Source: CAZKTS01 sp964555735
GTDB taxonomy: Bacteria > Actinomycetota > Acidimicrobiia > IMCC26256 > PALSA-555
Direction: 5' to 3'
DNA length: 26,306 bases
NCBI GenBank assembly: GCA_964555735.1
Contig: CAZKTS010000169.1
Span: 1 to 26,306 of the forward strand
In this document: positions 23,926 through 26,306 of the stretch, piece by piece
How positions within the stretch are numbered: the first letter of the stretch is position 1
Layout: each line of letters opens with the position of its first letter
Notes under the pieces: generated by a model
Database searches by the model: none
Told to the model about the DNA's origin: nothing
What the model saw: only the letters and a program-made list of their open reading frames with translations
Translations under genes and position numbers: made by a program

Positions 23926-24612
23926 ATGACATCGGCTGGCATGTTCCGAGCGCTCGACCGCGAGTGGCACGAAATCACCGCCCGCACCATCGAGCATCCC
24001 TGGCCCGACGACTCGCTCCCCGAGTACCGGACTCTCGACGAGCTCATCGCCCGGATCCGCGCCGGCGCAACCGACCCGGCCGGCACCGACCGCATTCTCG
24101 CTGTCCTCGCCCGACGCGCACCCACGGACATGCTCGCTGCCCGCACGCTGCTCCAAGCCGTCCTGCCTGGACTCTGGAACGTCGCCAAGCGTCTCGGTCA
24201 TGGTCGGGTCGATGACGAGCTCGAAGCCGAGGTCCTCGCCGAAGCCATCGAACGAATCCGCACCTACCCGATCGAACGACGCCCCCGCGCCGTCGCAGCG
24301 AACATCACCTGGGACGTCTTCGGGCGCATAACCCGACGACGCCACCGCCCCGAACCCGTCACGGTCGAGCTCACGATCTACGACGTACCGGCTGCAGCCG
24401 ACGAGGATCCGTCGCGGCAGGTCTGCGACCTCGTCACCGACGCACTCCACGCCGGGCACCTGCGCCGTACCGACGCAGACCTGCTCCTCGCCATCGCCGT
24501 CGGCGCCGAGACCATTCGCACCCGCGCCCACCGCGAAGGCGTCACCTACGGCGCCATGTGCGAACGCTGGTGCCGCGCCCGCACCCGCCTGCGCCGCGCC
24601 GCTGCCGCCTGA
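23926..24612 (+). CDS. Sigma-70-like helix-turn-helix regulatory protein
   Basis: This 228-residue protein starts at ATG 23926 after GGAGG. It has a helical region like sigma region 2 (LLQAVLPGLWNVAKRLGHG, VDDELEAEVLAEAIERIRTY, AANITWDVFGRITRRR, in outline) and a C-terminal region-4-like HTH (LRRTDADLLLAIAVGAETIRTRAHREGVTYGAMCERWCRARTRLRRA, in outline). Similar sigma-like proteins occur in actinomycete mobile elements, where they probably control transfer genes. The region 4 match is weak and it may act without RNA polymerase. It comes 59 bases before the coupling-protein gene on the same strand. Confidence 0.65.
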   Translation: MTSAGMFRALDREWHEITARTIEHPWPDDSLPEYRTLDELIARIRAGATDPAGTDRILAVLARRAPTDMLAARTLLQAVLPGLWNVAKRLGHGRVDDELEAEVLAEAIERIRTYPIERRPRAVAANITWDVFGRITRRRHRPEPVTVELTIYDVPAAADEDPSRQVCDLVTDALHAGHLRRTDADLLLAIAVGAETIRTRAHREGVTYGAMCERWCRARTRLRRAAAA

Positions 24613-24671
24613 GTCGTGCCTCACGAGCACCCAACGCGACCCGACCCCACCGCAGCACACACCTCCTGGCC

Positions 24672-26180
24672 ATGAGCACGCTTCAGCAGGCGCTGCTCGC
24701 GTCGTTCGCGATCGGCATCGCGGTGACAGTCGTGCTGTCGGAGCGACATCCCCGGGCGCGAGTGCGGCGTCGCCGGCTCGGCGTCGATACCTCGGCCCGT
24801 CTTGGCCGCGGCCGGGACCTCAAGTCGCTCATCGTCTCCCGACACCACCCACCCGGGGACCGCGTCGCGCTCGGCTACCGCGGCCGACACCTCATCGCCG
24901 CGCCGGGAACCCGGTACCCCGCTCGCCGACGCGGTTGGCGCAAGGCCAGCGGGGATCGCTCGAGCGTCGCGATCATCGGGCCCACACGCTGCGGCAAGAC
25001 CGCCACCACCATCGCCGCGGTCCTCGATTGGACCGGCCCCGCGATCCTCAGCTCCGTCAAGAGCGACCTTCTCGCGGCGACCATCGGCTGGCGGCGCAGC
25101 CTCGGCGACGTCCGCGTCTTCGACCCAACCCAGGCAACCGGGAACGCCAACGCGACCTGGTCCCCGCTGCGGGGCGCCCACACCATCCGCGGCGCGCAGC
25201 AGGCCGCACGCGCACTCGTCGACGCCGGACCCCGCACCGGGGCCGACAACCTCGACTTCTTCCTCCGCCTCGCCGAACAGCTCCTCTGGCCGCACCTCCG
25301 CGCCGCTGCGGCGGCTGGCTACTCGATGCGCGACGTCGTCCGCTGGGTGCACACCCAGACTTCACCCGTCGACCCGGACACCGACCTCGGCGATCTCGTC
25401 TTCACCCTCGACAGCGACGACGGCGACGCCACCCGCGAAGCACTCGCAGCAACCTGGAACCTCGATCGCCGCACCCGCGCCAGCGCCTACGCCACCGTCC
25501 AAACCCTCCTCGGCGCGTGGACCGACCCGGTCATCGCCCAAGCCGCCGACGACGACATCGACCTCAACTGGCTCCTCGCCGGCGCCAACACCCTCTACCT
25601 CTGCGCCCCGCTGCACCACCAGGCGCGACTCGCGCCCGTCTTCGGAGGACTCCTCGGGGACCTCTTCAACCAGGCCTACGAGACCTTCTCCGCGACCAAC
25701 ACGCCGCTGCCGGCGACGCTCGTCGTCCTCGACGAAGCCGCGAACACCCCGACCGCCTGGCTACCCCAAGTCGCGAGCACCTGCGCTGGGATCGGCATCC
25801 AACTCGTCACCGTCTGGCAGGCGAAGGCCCAGCTCGACGCCGCCTACGGACGCCTCGCGGAGTCCGTCCTCACGAACCACGGCACGAAGCTCGTCTTCTC
25901 CGGAGCATCGGACCTCACCACCCTTGACTACGTGCGCCGCCTGCTTGGCGACGAAGAAGTCGAACGCCGCACCGTCGGGAGCGACAGCACCAAGCACCGC
26001 AGTTTCAGCAGTGGCACCCACGACGCGCCCCTGACGCCTGCGCACGTCATCCGCCAAGCAGCACCCGGACAAGCGCTCCTCATCAGTGGAGCGCTCCCCG
26101 CAGCCCAGCTCAGGGCCCGGCCCTACTACCTCGACCGGCGACTCTCACGACGCTCGACGACGGTGGACGCCAGCCGATGA
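24672..26180 (+). CDS. VirD4/TraG-type IV coupling protein ATPase
   Basis: This 502-residue protein has an N-terminal hydrophobic helix (LLASFAIGIAVTVVL), a basic segment, Walker A GPTRCGKT (residues 103-110), the ILSSVKSDLL segment typical of TraG/VirD4, a middle helical all-alpha region, Walker B LVVLDEAANT, and the late IQLVTVWQAKAQLDAAYG and NHGTKLVFSG segments. Coupling proteins dock the relaxosome onto the channel and pump DNA through. ATG 24672 is chosen because the membrane helix follows immediately; no strong ribosome-binding site precedes it. The stop TGA overlaps an ATG (ATGA at 26177), suggesting a further gene beyond the window. Confidence 0.9.
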   Translation: MSTLQQALLASFAIGIAVTVVLSERHPRARVRRRRLGVDTSARLGRGRDLKSLIVSRHHPPGDRVALGYRGRHLIAAPGTRYPARRRGWRKASGDRSSVAIIGPTRCGKTATTIAAVLDWTGPAILSSVKSDLLAATIGWRRSLGDVRVFDPTQATGNANATWSPLRGAHTIRGAQQAARALVDAGPRTGADNLDFFLRLAEQLLWPHLRAAAAAGYSMRDVVRWVHTQTSPVDPDTDLGDLVFTLDSDDGDATREALAATWNLDRRTRASAYATVQTLLGAWTDPVIAQAADDDIDLNWLLAGANTLYLCAPLHHQARLAPVFGGLLGDLFNQAYETFSATNTPLPATLVVLDEAANTPTAWLPQVASTCAGIGIQLVTVWQAKAQLDAAYGRLAESVLTNHGTKLVFSGASDLTTLDYVRRLLGDEEVERRTVGSDSTKHRSFSSGTHDAPLTPAHVIRQAAPGQALLISGALPAAQLRARPYYLDRRLSRRSTTVDASR

Positions 26181-26211
26181 GAGGCCACTCCCTCGGGGAC
26201 CCCCCGCCACC

Positions 26212-26240
26212 GCGGGTTCCGCCCGACGGGCGGAACCCGC
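26212..26240. repeat. Perfect 13-bp inverted repeat after the coupling-protein gene
   Basis: GCGGGTTCCGCCC (26212-26224) and GGGCGGAACCCGC (26228-26240) are perfectly complementary around GAC. The hairpin is very stable and lies 32 bases after the stop of the coupling-protein gene. It has no following T tract. A terminator is the simplest reading, but it also lies within an open frame starting at 26177, so it could be a structured regulatory site. Confidence 0.5.
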
Positions 26241-26306
26241 ACTTGTGCATCATGTGGTCTTCGGGAATGCACGCCGGTGGAGGGGCGATGGACGCGTGGC
26301 GAAGCG

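Noticed and set aside
23675..23932. 5' extension of the relaxase frame to 23932
   Set aside because: ATG 23674 has a strong ribosome-binding site and begins the typical relaxase N-terminus. The extension would overlap the divergent sigma-like gene and its promoter.
22500..24188. A 562-codon minus-strand open frame overlapping the relaxase in another frame
   Set aside because: It is a GC-driven shadow of the relaxase, very rich in Arg, with no domain and no ribosome-binding site. The relaxase frame has all expected motifs.
26177..26306. A partial plus-strand gene starting at the ATGA overlap with the coupling-protein stop
   Set aside because: Only 43 codons are visible, nothing is recognisable, and a strong hairpin lies inside the frame. 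The ATGA overlap alone is not enough to call it a gene.
1..26306. Search for CRISPR arrays, tRNA or rRNA genes and transposases
   Set aside because: No regularly spaced repeats, tRNA-like cloverleaf, rRNA stretch or transposase motif was seen by eye. A tRNA or CRISPR search program would be needed to exclude short examples.

Overview
The window is high-GC DNA with actinomycete traits: an actinobacterial-type LexA box, a conjugation ATPase partner of the type annotated SCO6880 in Streptomyces, a BTAD (SARP-type) regulator, GTG starts, probable leaderless starts and many ATGA/GTGA/TGATG gene couplings. It most likely comes from an actinomycete (Actinomycetota); the sequence does not settle the genus. 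It reads as part of a conjugative plasmid or integrative conjugative element, with cargo on the left and transfer genes on the right. No integrase, replication initiator, partition gene, tRNA, rRNA, CRISPR array or insertion sequence was seen, so plasmid and ICE cannot be told apart.

Region 1 (1-6531) is a copper and cell-envelope module. It has the 5' part of a copper P-type ATPase (minus strand), a divergent BlaI/CopY-type repressor translationally coupled to an M56 (BlaR1-like) membrane metalloprotease, two secreted coiled-coil NlpC/P60 hydrolases, a small CxxC copper-chaperone-like protein, a TetR-family remnant and a secreted coiled-coil M23 endopeptidase. Five copies of one palindromic operator, CTACGACA-N3-TGTCGTAG or close variants, sit in front of the ATPase/repressor pair and each hydrolase gene. 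The module therefore looks like one regulon linking copper export to peptidoglycan remodelling.

Region 2 (6591-7285) is a class I SAM methyltransferase with a perfect 11+11 bp CsoR-like palindrome upstream, so probably another metal-responsive gene.

Region 3 (7541-10209) is a DprA-like protein with a ComF-like zinc-ribbon phosphoribosyltransferase in one operon, and a second, paralogous phosphoribosyltransferase divergent from it. A perfect LexA box lies just upstream of dprA. This looks like a DNA-damage-inducible DNA-handling or defence unit.

Region 4 (10368-26306) is the transfer module: a small hypothetical gene, an excisionase-like HTH protein, an exported protein, a membrane BTAD regulator, a lysozyme-like/M23 cell-wall hydrolase (opposite strand), a small two-helix membrane protein, a VirB8-like protein, a VirB6/TrbL-like channel protein, a SCO6880-type protein, a VirB4-type ATPase, a CHC2/Toprim primase, a MobF (TrwC) relaxase-helicase (opposite strand), a sigma-factor-like protein and a VirD4/TraG coupling protein. 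Together these make a minimal monoderm-type type IV secretion and DNA-transfer apparatus; no VirB9, VirB10 or VirB11 homologue is visible.
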